Origin: Vibrio bathopelagicus
GTDB lineage: Bacteria; Pseudomonadota; Gammaproteobacteria; Enterobacterales; Vibrionaceae
NCBI RefSeq assembly: GCF_014879975.1
Contig: NZ_CP062500.1
Span: 248,001 to 312,000, forward strand
Direction: 5' to 3'
DNA: 64,000 nucleotides
In this document: positions 9,868-19,284 of the stretch, piece after piece
Position numbering within the stretch: position 1 is the stretch's first letter
How the letters are laid out: every line of letters starts with the position of its first letter
Position numbers and translations under genes: made by a program
The notes under the pieces: generated by a model
The model's database searches: none
What the model was told of the DNA's origin: nothing
Seen by the model: only the letters and a program-made list of their open reading frames with translations

Positions 9868-11346
9868 TTGATTAATCACCATACCATCGATTTTAAAAAG
9901 GCTTTATTAAGCCTCACCGCCATCTTCTTATTAGTATTGAGTTTATTGCTCGTTGATTCAGCGGAAGAATCAGATAAACAGTATGGAATTGAAAACCAAG
10001 GCGTCACGCGCTCGTTAGCTGAGCTTACTCAGATTATTAATGCGCTCGAGTACAACATTACCGCGTTATATCCATTACATAGCGATTCCTATGTATTTTC
10101 CCATACGAAAAAGCGGGAAGGGAAAACGTGTTATTTCATTAATGAAGAGCAGCAGCATCCTCGGTTTGACTTTATGTTCTCTGGGCCAGCAGAGATGTGT
10201 AACCCAGAGTCAGAACTTCATCTGGAAGCGAATAAGCGTCTCTTTATCGCTCCAACAATGGCTTACTTTGCCAATACTATTGATACCATCTCAGCTATCT
10301 ACTTTATCTCTAAAGAAAAATTCATCATCTCTTCTCCCTCTGATTTTGCTAGCTATATTAAAGGGGACACCTTTGATTCAGTCGTGAACGGCCGCCCTTA
10401 CTGGATCAATACCGTTCGATATGGACTCACTCAGCGTCAAGACCAGGTCGTTTATACAGGGCAGTATGATGACTACTTAACGGGCAAGAAGGTCGTTACT
10501 CTGACTAAGGGTATTTATGTTGATGGCCAGTTTAAGGGAGTACTAGGGGTTGATGGATATGTAGCTAACTTAGTGTCTAACCCTGTACATGGTTATGAAG
10601 TGTCCAGTACGCGTGGGCCAAATCAATATGGCTTCATGGATTTCACCTATTCAAAGCCACTGTATGTTGATGGCATTAATACTCAGCTCTATTTGAGTAT
10701 CGAGGAAGGAAAGGGGCAACATTTCCTACATGTGCTGGAAATGGATAAGGTGCAGCTTTCTATACTTGCAGGCTTGTTCGTACTCTCGGTTATCTGTTTG
10801 TGGCGATTCTATACTAAACAAGAACATGAGAGATTAAATGAACTGGCGATGCGAGACCCTATGACGGGGCTATTGAATCGACGTGGTTTTGAAGCACGGC
10901 TGTTAGCTCAAGGTGAAGAGCCAATTATTGGAGTTGGTGTATTTGATATTGATGACTTCAAAGTGGTGAATGACCGCTATGGGCATAAAGTCGGTGATGA
11001 TGTGATTTGCCACGTTGCTCAACTCATGTTGGATAGTGTTCGTCAGCAAGACATTGTCGCTCGATTTGGTGGTGAAGAGTTTGTTGTCGCGATTACAGGA
11101 GAGTCTTCGGAATTGCTGTCATCGATTTTTGAACGGATACAAAACGATATTAGCTTACAGAGTTATCGATGTTCGAATGGCGATAAGGTAAACGTTTCTG
11201 TATCAGGGGGAGCGACACTTTATTCATTGTACAAGTTCGACAGTGTAGGGCACTTATGGGCAAACCAAAGCATTAGGTCTTCAGATGACCAGTTATACAA
11301 AGCTAAGGCTGCAGGTAAGAATCAAGTGTGTATTCAGGTGTATTAA
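9868..11346 (+). CDS. Membrane diguanylate cyclase with periplasmic Cache-like sensor
   Basis: Synthesises cyclic di-GMP from two GTP in response to a periplasmic signal. The 492-residue product has an N-terminal membrane helix (about 12-30), a periplasmic domain (about 31-295) with a dCache-like pattern (FKGVLGVDGYVANLV; VVTLTKGIYV), a second helix (about 297-316), and a GGDEF domain (about 328-490). The active site is GGEEF at about residues 401-405, and the product-inhibition I-site RxxD (RQQD) lies five residues before it, so the enzyme looks active and feedback-inhibited. Start is TTG at 9868 with a poor ribosome binding site; the membrane helix supports this start. It is monocistronic. 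Ligand unknown. Confidence 0.88.
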   Translation: MINHHTIDFKKALLSLTAIFLLVLSLLLVDSAEESDKQYGIENQGVTRSLAELTQIINALEYNITALYPLHSDSYVFSHTKKREGKTCYFINEEQQHPRFDFMFSGPAEMCNPESELHLEANKRLFIAPTMAYFANTIDTISAIYFISKEKFIISSPSDFASYIKGDTFDSVVNGRPYWINTVRYGLTQRQDQVVYTGQYDDYLTGKKVVTLTKGIYVDGQFKGVLGVDGYVANLVSNPVHGYEVSSTRGPNQYGFMDFTYSKPLYVDGINTQLYLSIEEGKGQHFLHVLEMDKVQLSILAGLFVLSVICLWRFYTKQEHERLNELAMRDPMTGLLNRRGFEARLLAQGEEPIIGVGVFDIDDFKVVNDRYGHKVGDDVICHVAQLMLDSVRQQDIVARFGGEEFVVAITGESSELLSSIFERIQNDISLQSYRCSNGDKVNVSVSGGATLYSLYKFDSVGHLWANQSIRSSDDQLYKAKAAGKNQVCIQVY

Positions 11347-11363
11347 TTGCTCTCCAAGAACTG

Positions 11364-11395
11364 AAAGCCTAACCGTTTGACTAGGCTTCTTTTTA
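11364..11395 (+). terminator. Rho-independent terminator after the diguanylate cyclase gene
   Basis: AAGCCTA / TAGGCTT stem with a 10-nt loop and CTTTTT tail, 18 bp after the stop. Confidence 0.7.
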
Positions 11396-11459
11396 TCTAA
11401 GATAAATGCACTAAAGATGAAATAGTCTTTTAACGTTAAAATGCCTTTAAGGTTAGATG

Positions 11460-11948
11460 TTACTTCTTCACGCGACCTTTTCTCATCCACTTTTGATGAA
11501 CGCCACGACGTAGGCTTTGGAAGCTGTTTTCCACCTTGTCGACTCCAAGCAGAATCATTAGGGCCATTAACGTAATAATAACGGATTGGGAAAGGTGTCC
11601 CAATGCAATCATCATCCCTAGAGCGGCCAGCACCCAGATAATCGCTGCCGAAGTCACACCATGAATCTTGCCATCGAGAGTCATCATTACACCTGCGCCA
11701 AGAAAACCAACCCCAGTAATTATCTGACCAAGCACACGAGCTTGATCGAGCGTGTTAGGGGAAAGGCTAATCGCCATGGTAAGGAAGAAGTAGGTGCCAC
11801 TAATGATAAGGATCGATGTTCTGATCCCTACTGGTTTACCGCGTGTTTGTCGCTCGATTCCGATTAACGAACCACACAGCATACATGCTGCAAGGCCTGC
11901 CCAGCTAAAGGGGGCAAGGTTGAGAGTTTGTTCTATAAATTGTGACAT
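11460..11948 (-). CDS. MgtC/SapB (YhiD) family inner-membrane protein
   Basis: A 162-residue membrane protein with about four to five transmembrane segments. It carries the family signatures GSLIGIERQTRGKPVGIRT and GQIITGVGFLGAGVMM near the middle. MgtC in pathogens inhibits the F-type ATPase and supports growth in low magnesium; many homologues have only this N-terminal domain and an unproven role. This one lacks the MgtC C-terminal ACT-like domain, so it fits the shorter YhiD-type group. A strong AGGAGG lies just upstream of the ATG. Single gene, convergent with the diguanylate cyclase. Confidence 0.88.
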   Translation of the reverse strand: MSQFIEQTLNLAPFSWAGLAACMLCGSLIGIERQTRGKPVGIRTSILIISGTYFFLTMAISLSPNTLDQARVLGQIITGVGFLGAGVMMTLDGKIHGVTSAAIIWVLAALGMMIALGHLSQSVIITLMALMILLGVDKVENSFQSLRRGVHQKWMRKGRVKK

Positions 11949-12052
11949 ATCACCCCTCCTAAAAATTTAGAATAGAGCTGAGTATGCTAATAATAGACCG
12001 GACGATCGAACAAAAACTTTTTGTCTTAACGATTGGGGCTCGTGATGAAAAG

Positions 12053-12580
12053 CTAGCAGCCAGTTGTAGTTAATGTGAAGACAGGTGCTGTGGTCTCAGT
12101 CGCTTCTTGATACTCAAGGTAGCAGTTATCAGCCTGCTTTTTTCTACTCGAAGGCGCATAAAGAATAATGCCATCGTTCGCATCAGTATTGGTAAAGAAC
12201 CAGTCTGCTCGGCCCGTATCCCAAACAGCATCTAAGAAAGTAGATTCTATAAGGAGTGACCAAGTTTGATCATTCATCGCTGCTGGGTAGCCGTAGGCGA
12301 CTAAGATATCGTCGCCCTCAACATTTACGGATGCGCTAACGGCTTTATCTAAGCCTAATGCTGATGCCTTACCGTAAAGCATAGCACTTGCGCCTTCCAT
12401 ACCGCCTTTAAGGCCATTTAATGTCGAGATGCGAGCATCGGTTTGAAGGTTGAGAAACTTAGAAGCCGCAGTTACCGACACAATGCCCAGAATTACGATA
12501 ACTACAACCAGTTCAATGATGGTGAAGCCTTTTGAGAGGCATTTGTTCGCTGGAGGGGTGACAAGAGCATTGTGTTTCAT
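12053..12580 (-). CDS. Type IV prepilin-like protein (N-terminal methylation motif)
   Basis: A 175-residue protein with a class III signal: a charged leader ending in KG, then FTIIELVVVIVILGIVSVTAA with Glu at +5, cleaved and N-methylated by a prepilin peptidase. The globular part follows a helix (about 45-60). Two Cys in the last 25 residues (CYLEYQ and the terminal C) could form the usual pilin D-loop disulfide. The ATG at 12580 is preferred to a TTG at 12601, which would overlap the end of epmB. It lies 14 bp downstream of epmB on the same strand, so it may be co-transcribed. No other pilus or secretion gene is nearby, so assignment to MSHA, T4P or T2SS is open. Confidence 0.8.
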   Translation of the reverse strand: MKHNALVTPPANKCLSKGFTIIELVVVIVILGIVSVTAASKFLNLQTDARISTLNGLKGGMEGASAMLYGKASALGLDKAVSASVNVEGDDILVAYGYPAAMNDQTWSLLIESTFLDAVWDTGRADWFFTNTDANDGIILYAPSSRKKQADNCYLEYQEATETTAPVFTLTTTGC

Positions 12581-12593
12581 TGATACGACTTCT

Positions 12594-13616
12594 CTATTCA
12601 ATGTGTAAATCGAGTGGTGTCTTACTGCTGCGACCGCCGATCTCGCGAGTTAACTTAGGTACAAGGTAGCCAGAAACCTCGGAGATTAAACCCTTAAAGT
12701 GAAGCTTGGCCTCTTCATCGGAAATGTAGAAGTGAGCAGCGCCCTGAACTTTATCCAGTACATGCATATAGTAAGGTAAAATGCCTGCATCGAATAGCCT
12801 TTCGCTCAACTCTTTCAATGAGTTAGTGCTGTCATTGACCCCTTTTAGCATCACACCTTGGTTGAGCAGAGTCGCACCACTTTGCTTCAATTTACAGAAG
12901 GCTTGTTTGAGCTCTACATTGATTTCATTGGCATGATTAATATGGCTGACCATCACCACGTTTAGACGAGTATCAGCCAATGTTTGGCACAATTCGTCAG
13001 TCACGCGGGCAGGGATCACAACAGGTAAACGGCTATGGATGCGGACAGTTTTCACATGCGGAATCTGTTCGATGGCATTGATAAGCCAGCCTAGCTCGCT
13101 GTCTTTAGCCATCAAAGGGTCGCCGCCAGACAAGATCACTTCGTTGATCTCTGGATGAGCGGCCACATAGTCGAGGCTGGTTTGCCACACAGACTTCGAG
13201 CCCTTGTTATCTTGATAAGGAAAATGACGGCGGAAGCAGTAGCGGCAGTTTATGGCGCAGCCCCCTTTTACGATCATCAGTGCACGATTTTTATATTTGT
13301 GCAGCAGCCCTGGGATTGCATTCTCTTGTTCTTCTAGTGGATCAGCCGAATAGCCTTGGTGTACTTCGAACTCTTCGTTTAAAGGTAAAACCTGACGCAG
13401 TAATGGGTCGTGTGGGTTGCCTTTTTCCATTCGCTCAACAAAGCTTAGAGGTACTCGAAGTGAAAACAGCTCACGCGCTGCGAATCCTTTTTGCCACGAT
13501 GTTGGGTCTATTTCCAATGCTTCAAGCAGTTTTGTCGGGTCAGAGATCGCATTCGATAGTTGTTTGAGCCAGTTTTGCTCAACAGATTCGACTTTTCGGG
13601 TTATGATATGCGGCAT
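12594..13616 (-). CDS. epmB: EF-P beta-lysylation protein EpmB (lysine 2,3-aminomutase-like radical SAM enzyme)
   Basis: Converts (S)-alpha-lysine to (R)-beta-lysine, which EpmA attaches to elongation factor P. It is 340 residues, the family length. The radical SAM cluster cysteines are C120, C124 and C127 (CAINCRYC, then FRRHFPYQ); the PLP-binding region lies in the C-terminal third; and it lacks the extra C-terminal tetramerisation part of clostridial lysine aminomutases. It is divergent from efp with only 33 bp between the start codons, so the promoters must overlap coding sequence or each other. Its natural substrate protein (efp) is next door and the partner ligase epmA is 4.6 kb away. 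Confidence 0.95.
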   Translation of the reverse strand: MPHIITRKVESVEQNWLKQLSNAISDPTKLLEALEIDPTSWQKGFAARELFSLRVPLSFVERMEKGNPHDPLLRQVLPLNEEFEVHQGYSADPLEEQENAIPGLLHKYKNRALMIVKGGCAINCRYCFRRHFPYQDNKGSKSVWQTSLDYVAAHPEINEVILSGGDPLMAKDSELGWLINAIEQIPHVKTVRIHSRLPVVIPARVTDELCQTLADTRLNVVMVSHINHANEINVELKQAFCKLKQSGATLLNQGVMLKGVNDSTNSLKELSERLFDAGILPYYMHVLDKVQGAAHFYISDEEAKLHFKGLISEVSGYLVPKLTREIGGRSSKTPLDLHIE

Positions 13617-13649
13617 TGAAATTAACTCAAAGATGTGGAAGAGAAAATC

Positions 13650-14216
13650 ATGGCGTCAGTAAGCACCAATGAATTCAAAGGCGGTTTAAAATTCATGTTA
13701 GATAACGAGCCTTGCGCAATTATCGACAATGAATACGTTAAGCCAGGTAAAGGCCAAGCGTTTAACCGTGTAAAACTTCGTAAACTGCTGTCAGGCAAAG
13801 TGTTAGAGAAAACATTCAAGTCAGGCGAAAGCTTTGAGCTTGCAGATGTTGTTGACGTTGAACTAGGTTACCTATACAACGACGGCGAATTCTACCACTT
13901 CATGAACAACGAAACATTTGAGCAAATTGCAGCAGACGTAAAAGCAGTCGCTGACTCAGCAAAATGGTTAGTTGAAAATGACGTTTGTACTCTAACGTTG
14001 TGGAATGATAACCCTATCACTGTTACTCCGCCAAACTTTGTTGAGATCGAAGTAACTGAAACCGATCCTGGCCTGAAAGGCGATACACAGGGTACTGGTG
14101 GTAAACCTGCAACTCTAGCAACAGGCGCGGTAGTTCGCGTACCTCTATTCATCGCTATCGGTGAAGTTGTTAAAGTTGATACTCGTACTGGCGAATACGT
14201 TGGTCGTGTAAAATAA
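13650..14216 (+). CDS. efp: Translation elongation factor P
   Basis: A 188-residue ribosome-binding factor that relieves stalling at polyproline stretches. It has a three-domain OB-fold layout. The modified lysine is K34 in the loop [10 protein letters not shown], the target of EpmA/EpmB beta-lysylation. The ATG at 13650 ([12 protein letters not shown]) has GAAGAG upstream and matches the E. coli start. The C-terminal signature [10 protein letters not shown] is present. It is followed by an intrinsic terminator. Confidence 0.98.
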   Translation: MASVSTNEFKGGLKFMLDNEPCAIIDNEYVKPGKGQAFNRVKLRKLLSGKVLEKTFKSGESFELADVVDVELGYLYNDGEFYHFMNNETFEQIAADVKAVADSAKWLVENDVCTLTLWNDNPITVTPPNFVEIEVTETDPGLKGDTQGTGGKPATLATGAVVRVPLFIAIGEVVKVDTRTGEYVGRVK

Positions 14217-14258
14217 TTTGATTGTGTCCATCTTTTAGGATGGCTCAGTGAAATAGAA

Positions 14259-14286
14259 AAGGTCGCTTATGAGCGGCCTTTTTTGT
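14259..14286 (+). terminator. Rho-independent terminator of efp
   Basis: AAGGTCGCT / AGCGGCCTT stem (one G-U pair) with a 4-nt loop and a T-run, 42 bp after the efp stop. Confidence 0.85.
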
Positions 14287-14326
14287 ATCTGGTGATCAGG
14301 AAAAGCGGGGGAGGAGGAGCAGAGCA

Positions 14327-14344
14327 GATGCGAGTAAACGAGAT
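14327..14344. repeat. Dispersed repeat family C copy
   Basis: GATGCGAGTAAACGAGAT matches the C unit at 2824 exactly over these 18 bases. An inverted partner lies at 14409-14427, on the other side of the frd terminator. Confidence 0.6.
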
Positions 14345-14358
14345 ATAACAAGCAACAA

Positions 14359-14392
14359 AAAAGCAGAACAAGGAATTCCTGCTCTGCTTTTA
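14359..14392 (-). terminator. Terminator of the frdABCD operon
   Basis: AAAGCAGA / TCTGCTTT outer stem with a palindromic AGGAATTCCT centre. On the minus strand the stem is followed by a T-run. It lies 40 bp after the frdD stop. Confidence 0.65.
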
Positions 14393-14408
14393 ATCTTTTC
14401 GCTTTTAA

Positions 14409-14427
14409 GCTCTTCGAATCTCGTATC
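14409..14427. repeat. Dispersed repeat family C, inverted copy
   Basis: GCTCTTCGAATCTCGTATC, the reverse complement of the distal half of the C unit. It abuts the 3' end of frdD. Confidence 0.5.
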
Positions 14428-14432
14428 TGCTC

Positions 14433-14819
14433 TTAGATCATAAAGATGAAGATAACAGACAACGCGCTGATTAGACCTGCAACGAAGTAGCAGCCCACTT
14501 TACCTGCAACGCCGACGTGGAACTTAAGGTCGTGCATGCCGTGGTGAAGACGGTGCATTGCGTGCCACATTGGCAGTGCTAGCGTACCGATGATGAATAG
14601 CGCACCGATAATGCTGGTGGCAAACTCAGATACACGCTCGTAGCTCATTGCATCTGCATCGATAATGCCCATTGGCACTAAGATACCCAGCACTAGAATC
14701 GTGATTGGAGTGATCATCGCGAACCAAGTACCGCCAGCGCCGAATAGGCCCCACCAGATTGGCTCATCAGAGCGTTGAGGGTTGTGGTTAACAGGTTTCA
14801 CTTTGTAATTTGTGTTCAT
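14433..14819 (-). CDS. frdD: Fumarate reductase membrane anchor subunit FrdD
   Basis: A 128-residue hydrophobic subunit with three membrane helices that anchors the FrdAB dimer and takes part in menaquinol binding. Start at 14819 ([20 protein letters not shown]) has AAGGAG 8 nt upstream. The conserved [19 protein letters not shown] segment is seen. It is last of the frdABCD operon, 11 bp after frdC. Confidence 0.95.
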   Translation of the reverse strand: MNTNYKVKPVNHNPQRSDEPIWWGLFGAGGTWFAMITPITILVLGILVPMGIIDADAMSYERVSEFATSIIGALFIIGTLALPMWHAMHRLHHGMHDLKFHVGVAGKVGCYFVAGLISALSVIFIFMI

Positions 14820-14830
14820 AACGAAGCTCC

Positions 14831-15214
14831 TTACACCACCATCAGAACGATTAAAGAAATAAATGCCACCGCTGCCCACTGGGTCAGTACGATGATTCTT
14901 TTATCTACCAATTTGCCTTTAAGGCGGATTGGCATTACTTGAGGCATCATGCTGAAGAAGGTCTGAGCGTGCAGCAAGCTGCCTAGCAGTGCCACGATGT
15001 TGATACCAACAACGATAGGGTTAGCCATAAAGCCCAACCAACCTTCCCACGCTTCTGGGCCTTTCACTAGCGCACCCAAACCGAAGGTTAGGAACAGAGT
15101 GAATAGAATCAAAGGCAGTACAGTCGCTTCACGTAGCATGTAGAAGCGGTAGAACGGATGGTTGCTCCACCACGTTCTCTTCATCTCACGAACATAAGGC
15201 TTACGATTGCTCAT
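14831..15214 (-). CDS. frdC: Fumarate reductase membrane anchor subunit FrdC
   Basis: A 127-residue membrane anchor subunit starting [17 protein letters not shown], a hallmark N-terminus of FrdC, followed by three hydrophobic segments. With FrdD it holds the catalytic dimer on the inner membrane and delivers electrons from menaquinol. GAGGAGG lies just upstream of the ATG at 15214, which follows the frdB stop by one base, so translation is probably coupled. Confidence 0.95.
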   Translation of the reverse strand: MSNRKPYVREMKRTWWSNHPFYRFYMLREATVLPLILFTLFLTFGLGALVKGPEAWEGWLGFMANPIVVGINIVALLGSLLHAQTFFSMMPQVMPIRLKGKLVDKRIIVLTQWAAVAFISLIVLMVV

Positions 15215-15215
15215 A

Positions 15216-15980
15216 TTATGCCTCCTCTGTTGTTTTTGCTTGCGATCCGTCTGGCTTGAACATCGAGATAACGAAGTCCATTGAAGACTCAACTTTGCCT
15301 TGGTTAACTGCCGCTGCTGGGTCTACTTTCTTCGGACATACGTCAGAACAGTAACCTACAAACGTACAACCCCAAGCGCCGTTGTCGCCATTGATAAGCT
15401 TCATACGTTCAGCTTTACCATTGTCACGGCTATCTAGGTTGTAGCGGTGAGCAAGCGCAAGTGCCGCAGGTCCGATGAACTCAGGGTTTAAACCGAATTG
15501 AGGACATGCTGCGTAGCACAAACCACAGTTGATGCAGCCAGCGAACTGTTTGTACTTCGCCATTTGCTCTGGAGTTTGGATGTTAGTGCCGTCTTCTGGC
15601 TTACGGTCGTTACCAATGATGTAAGGCTTGATTGCTTCAAGGCGCTCGATGAACGGCGTCATGTCGACAATCAAATCTTTTTCGATTGGGAAGTTAGCCA
15701 AAGGCTCAATCTTGAAGCCATTCGGGTAATCACGTAAGAAGCTCTTACATGCCAGTTTTGGCACGCCATCAACCATGATGCCGCAAGAACCACAAATCGC
15801 CATACGACAAGACCAACGGTAAGACAGGTCTTTATCTAGGTTATCTTTGATGTAACCTATCGCATCAAGTACTGACATGGTTTCATCAAACGGCACTTCA
15901 AAGGTTTGAAAGTGAGGTTCTGCATCGTGCTCAGGGTCATAACGCAGGATTTCAATTTTTTGGATTCGATTCGCTGACAT
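15216..15980 (-). CDS. frdB: Fumarate reductase iron-sulfur subunit FrdB
   Basis: A 254-residue electron-transfer subunit. The 2Fe-2S ligands are C58, C63, C66 and C78. The two ferredoxin-type clusters are bound by C149, C152, C155, C159 ([12 protein letters not shown]) and C205, C211, C215. It carries electrons from menaquinol at FrdCD to the flavin of FrdA. The start codon overlaps the frdA stop (TAATG), so translation is coupled. SdhB is excluded by operon context and the FrdC/FrdD partners. Confidence 0.97.
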   Translation of the reverse strand: MSANRIQKIEILRYDPEHDAEPHFQTFEVPFDETMSVLDAIGYIKDNLDKDLSYRWSCRMAICGSCGIMVDGVPKLACKSFLRDYPNGFKIEPLANFPIEKDLIVDMTPFIERLEAIKPYIIGNDRKPEDGTNIQTPEQMAKYKQFAGCINCGLCYAACPQFGLNPEFIGPAALALAHRYNLDSRDNGKAERMKLINGDNGAWGCTFVGYCSDVCPKKVDPAAAVNQGKVESSMDFVISMFKPDGSQAKTTEEA

Positions 15981-17803
15981 TATGCTTGCTCCTCTGCGCT
16001 CTTCTTAGCATTCTCTTCTGCCGCTTTTTCAGCAGCAGCGGCTTTCTCAGCTGCTTCACCGTATAGACGAGCTTTAGGTTGAGATTTAGTAATCTTAACG
16101 CCGCTGTAGTCGATGGTTGGTGCTGCATCTTCGTTGTAGAAAGATAGAGAGTGTTTCAGGAAGTTCACGTCATCACGTTCTGTGCAGTTGTCGTCTAGAC
16201 GTTGGTGTGCACCGCGAGACTCTTTACGAAGAATGGCTGAGTGAACCATCGCTTCTGCAACTTCAAGGCCGTAACCCACTTCGATAGCGTAAAGTAGGTC
16301 TGTGTTGAACACTTTGCCTTTGTCTTTAATGCTGATCTTCTTATAGCGAGCTTTCAGTTCAGTGATCTTGTTGATGGTTTCTTGCATCAAGTCTTCTTGA
16401 CGGTAGATACCACAACCCGCTTCCATGGTGTGACCCATTTCAGTACGGATGTCAGCCCAGTTCTCATCGCCTTCTTGAGCCAAGATGCCTGCGATGCGAT
16501 CTTCAACCGCTTTAATTTGCTTAGCGATAGCGTCTTCATTCCAGCCTTTGAATTCAGCAGCGCGTTTCACCGCTTGTTCACCGGCTACGCGACCAAACAC
16601 AACGAACTCAGCCAGAGAGTTCGAACCTAGGCGGTTTGCACCGTGTAGGCCAACTGAAGCACATTCACCAACGGCGAATAGACCTTTGATGCGAGTCTCA
16701 CACGTACCGTTAGTTTCGATACCACCCATGGTGTAGTGAACGGTCGGGCGAATTGGGATTGGCTCTTTTGCTGGATCAACGTTTACGTACGCTTTTGCAA
16801 GCTCACAGATAAACGGTAGACGCTCTTGCAGGTACTCTTCACCAAGGTGGCGAAGGTCAAGATGTACTACATCACCAAGTGGGTGCTTGATGGTGTTGCC
16901 TTTCTGCTGCTCATGCCAGAACGCTTGAGAAACTTTGTCACGAGGACCCAGTTCCATGTATTTGTTTTTCGGCTCGCCCACTGGAGTTTCAGGGCCCATG
17001 CCGTAATCTTGCAGGTAACGGTAGCCGTTCTTGTTGACGATGATACCGCCTTCACCACGACAACCTTCGGTCATCAAGATGCCAGTGCCCGGTAGGCCTG
17101 TTGGGTGGTATTGAACGAACTCCATGTCACGCAGTGGTACACCGTGGCGATAAGCCATTGCCATACCGTCGCCAGTTACGATACCGCCGTTGGTATTACA
17201 GTGGTAAACACGACCTGCGCCACCGGTTGCTAACACAACAGATTTCGCTTTAATCGTAACAAGCTCACCTTCAGACATATGAATCGCGATAAGGCCTTGT
17301 ACTTCGCCATCTTCAACGATCAAATCCACCACAAAGTACTCATCAAATCGTTTGATTGTGTCGTACTTCATCGAAGTCTGGAACAGAGTATGAAGCATGT
17401 GGAAGCCGGTTTTATCCGCTGCGAACCACGTTCTTTCTACCTTCATACCGCCGAATCGGCGTACGTTTACTTCACCGTTTTCTTTACGACTCCATGGGCA
17501 GCCCCATTGTTCCATTTGGATCATTTCGCGAGTCGAGTTTTCAACAAAGTATTCAACAACATCCTGTTCACATAGCCAGTCACCACCGCCAACAGTATCG
17601 TTGAAGTGGTTATCTAAGCTATCTTCGTCTTTAATTACTGCTGCTGAACCGCCTTCTGCTGCTACCGTGTGCGAACGCATTGGGTAAACTTTAGAAATCA
17701 GTGCTACTTCCAATTCAGGATTAGCTTCAGCCGCAGCGATAGCTGTACGAAGACCAGCGCCGCCTGCGCCGATGACTGCGATATCTGTGGTAATTGTCTT
17801 CAC
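15980..17803 (-). CDS. frdA: Fumarate reductase flavoprotein subunit FrdA
   Basis: Catalytic subunit that reduces fumarate to succinate in anaerobic respiration, on the cytoplasmic face of the inner membrane. The 607-residue product begins with the dinucleotide-binding motif [14 protein letters not shown]45 in [10 protein letters not shown] is the covalent FAD attachment site. The active-site regions TEGCRGEGG and [13 protein letters not shown] are intact. The C-terminal tail is Ala/Glu/Lys-rich (about 585-607). Start is GTG at 17803 with GGAG 8 nt upstream. It heads the frdABCD operon. A TATAAT lies on the minus strand at 17842-17847. Confidence 0.97.
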   Translation of the reverse strand: MKTITTDIAVIGAGGAGLRTAIAAAEANPELEVALISKVYPMRSHTVAAEGGSAAVIKDEDSLDNHFNDTVGGGDWLCEQDVVEYFVENSTREMIQMEQWGCPWSRKENGEVNVRRFGGMKVERTWFAADKTGFHMLHTLFQTSMKYDTIKRFDEYFVVDLIVEDGEVQGLIAIHMSEGELVTIKAKSVVLATGGAGRVYHCNTNGGIVTGDGMAMAYRHGVPLRDMEFVQYHPTGLPGTGILMTEGCRGEGGIIVNKNGYRYLQDYGMGPETPVGEPKNKYMELGPRDKVSQAFWHEQQKGNTIKHPLGDVVHLDLRHLGEEYLQERLPFICELAKAYVNVDPAKEPIPIRPTVHYTMGGIETNGTCETRIKGLFAVGECASVGLHGANRLGSNSLAEFVVFGRVAGEQAVKRAAEFKGWNEDAIAKQIKAVEDRIAGILAQEGDENWADIRTEMGHTMEAGCGIYRQEDLMQETINKITELKARYKKISIKDKGKVFNTDLLYAIEVGYGLEVAEAMVHSAILRKESRGAHQRLDDNCTERDDVNFLKHSLSFYNEDAAPTIDYSGVKITKSQPKARLYGEAAEKAAAAEKAAEENAKKSAEEQA

Positions 17804-17998
17804 AGTTATTCTCCAGTGTGATGCGGAGTATTCCGCTTGTTATTATAAAAAGTTAGAGAGCAGTAAACGGCATCAACCGATTATCACCCCTAAGCCTTAA
17901 GTGGTAGGTTCAGTGTAAGAGAGGAGGGCGTTTCAAAAATTGATGTATTTAGGTTTTTGCTCCAGTAATGCATATGGAGGCATAGAATTTATAGGTTA

Positions 17999-18014
17999 TG
18001 TGACTGCAATCACG
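17999..18014. promoter_or_regulatory. CRP-like binding site
   Basis: TGTGACTGCAATCACG matches the CRP consensus TGTGA-N6-TCACA with one mismatch in the last base. It lies about 200 bp upstream of frdA and 240 bp upstream of epmA. Confidence 0.55.
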
Positions 18015-18053
18015 GCAATCAATTGTTGATAACGATTCTCCCACAAGGCATGT

Positions 18054-18069
18054 GTTAACGGCTTGTTGA
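18054..18069 (+). promoter_or_regulatory. Possible ArcA-type direct repeat
   Basis: GTTAA (18054-18058) and GTTGA (18065-18069) are spaced 11 bp start to start, the spacing of ArcA direct repeats. Such short motifs occur by chance; the frd context makes it worth noting. Confidence 0.25.
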
Positions 18070-18249
18070 GTATGATTTTTGTTATCAATGTTGGTCGAGG
18101 TCGAATATAGGTAAATGTATTGTAGAACGTGATTTTCTGGCTTCATTAAAACCGTATTTCGACCTTATTAATGCAAAGATAGAAGCTTACAAAAGAGGCG
18201 AAAAGTGGTAATTTTCGTCGCCTAGAATTCAGTGATATGGAACTTGATA

Positions 18250-19221
18250 ATGCACTCCACATGGCAACCCGCCGCAACCATAAAGCAGTTAAAGCAACGT
18301 GCTGATATCCTTAATCAAATCCGCCAGTTTTTTGCTGAGCGAAATGTGATGGAAGTGGATACGCCAGCCATGAGTCACGCCACGGTGACGGATGTGCATT
18401 TACATACCTTCAAAACTGAATTTGTAGGGCCGGGTTATGCACACGGCCAACCGCTGTTCTTTATGACGAGTCCTGAATTTCATATGAAGCGCTTGTTGGC
18501 GGCAGGAAGTGGTTGTATTTACCAAATTTGTAAGTCTTTTCGTAACGAAGAAAATGGCCGTTACCACAATCCTGAGTTCACCATGTTGGAGTGGTATCGC
18601 GTTGGTTTTGATCATCATGATCTGATGGATGAAATGGATCTGCTGCTACAACAGGTTCTTAAATCAGGTGTCGCGGAGCGAATAACTTACCAACAAGCCT
18701 TTGTTGATGTGCTTGGTGTGTGTCCATTGGAAGGTTCGATGGATACGTTAAAGCAGGCCGCAGCGAAACTTGGCTTAAGTGATATCGCAGACCCTGAACA
18801 AGATCGCGATACCTTATTACAACTGCTGTTTAGTATTGGTGTTGAGGCGAAAATAGGTCAACAGGTGCCTGCGTTTGTGTATGACTTCCCTGCATCGCAA
18901 GCCGCCTTAGCTAAGATTAATCCAAACGATTCACGAGTCGCCGATCGCTTTGAGGTGTATTTCAAGGGGATTGAACTGGCTAACGGCTTCCATGAGTTAG
19001 ATAAACCACAAGAACAATTGCAGCGTTTTGAAGACGATAATGCCAAACGTATTGAGATGGGCTTATCGCCTCAACCGATTGATCATCATTTGATTGAGGC
19101 ACTAAAAGCTGGCTTACCAGATTGTGCGGGTGTTGCTCTAGGTATCGACAGATTAATCATGCTAGCACTAGGGTATGACCACATCGATGACGTGACGGCT
19201 TTTCCTTTCCCGCGTTCTTAA
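18250..19221 (+). CDS. epmA: EF-P--(R)-beta-lysine ligase EpmA (PoxA/GenX)
   Basis: Class II lysyl-tRNA-synthetase paralogue that activates beta-lysine and joins it to Lys34 of EF-P instead of tRNA. The 323-residue product equals the catalytic domain only, without the anticodon-binding domain of LysS. Recognised segments are [27 protein letters not shown] (motif 2 region), [20 protein letters not shown], and the C-terminal motif 3 ([15 protein letters not shown]). The ATG at 18250 (MHSTWQPAA) aligns with the E. coli start; a GTG at 18232 is less likely. It works with EpmB (12.6-13.6 kb) and efp. Confidence 0.95.
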   Translation: MHSTWQPAATIKQLKQRADILNQIRQFFAERNVMEVDTPAMSHATVTDVHLHTFKTEFVGPGYAHGQPLFFMTSPEFHMKRLLAAGSGCIYQICKSFRNEENGRYHNPEFTMLEWYRVGFDHHDLMDEMDLLLQQVLKSGVAERITYQQAFVDVLGVCPLEGSMDTLKQAAAKLGLSDIADPEQDRDTLLQLLFSIGVEAKIGQQVPAFVYDFPASQAALAKINPNDSRVADRFEVYFKGIELANGFHELDKPQEQLQRFEDDNAKRIEMGLSPQPIDHHLIEALKAGLPDCAGVALGIDRLIMLALGYDHIDDVTAFPFPRS

Positions 19222-19234
19222 TTTTCTGTTTTGA

Positions 19235-19267
19235 TGAGAGTTAATAGTCATTAACTATTAACTCTCA
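19235..19267. terminator. Long perfect hairpin between convergent epmA and the EamA gene
   Basis: 14-bp perfect arms (19235-19248 and 19254-19267) around a 5-nt loop. It is AT-rich and has no strong T-run on either side, so termination is possible but unproven. Confidence 0.5.
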
Positions 19268-19284
19268 GCTTCCAATCCGCTTCT

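Larger units (their letters stand above)
17804..18249. other. Divergent regulatory gap between frdA and epmA
   Basis: A 446-bp gap with no supported gene. It holds a minus-strand TATAAT (17842-17847) for frdA, a CRP-like site and an ArcA-like direct repeat (both listed), and the 8-bp inverted repeat TTGATAAC / GTTATCAA at 18026-18033 and 18081-18088. I could not find a full FNR dyad. Confidence 0.5.

Noticed and set aside
12053..12601. TTG start of the prepilin gene at 12601
   Set aside because: It would overlap the epmB end and lengthen the leader without a ribosome binding site; ATG at 12580 is simpler.
17804..17950. FNR site for frdA
   Set aside because: Only a single TTGAT half-site at the wrong distance from the -10 was found; the second half does not match.
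18016..18033. FNR dyad ATCAATTGTTGAT
   Set aside because: The half-sites are in inside-out order and the spacing is 3 bp, so it does not fit TTGAT-N4-ATCAA.
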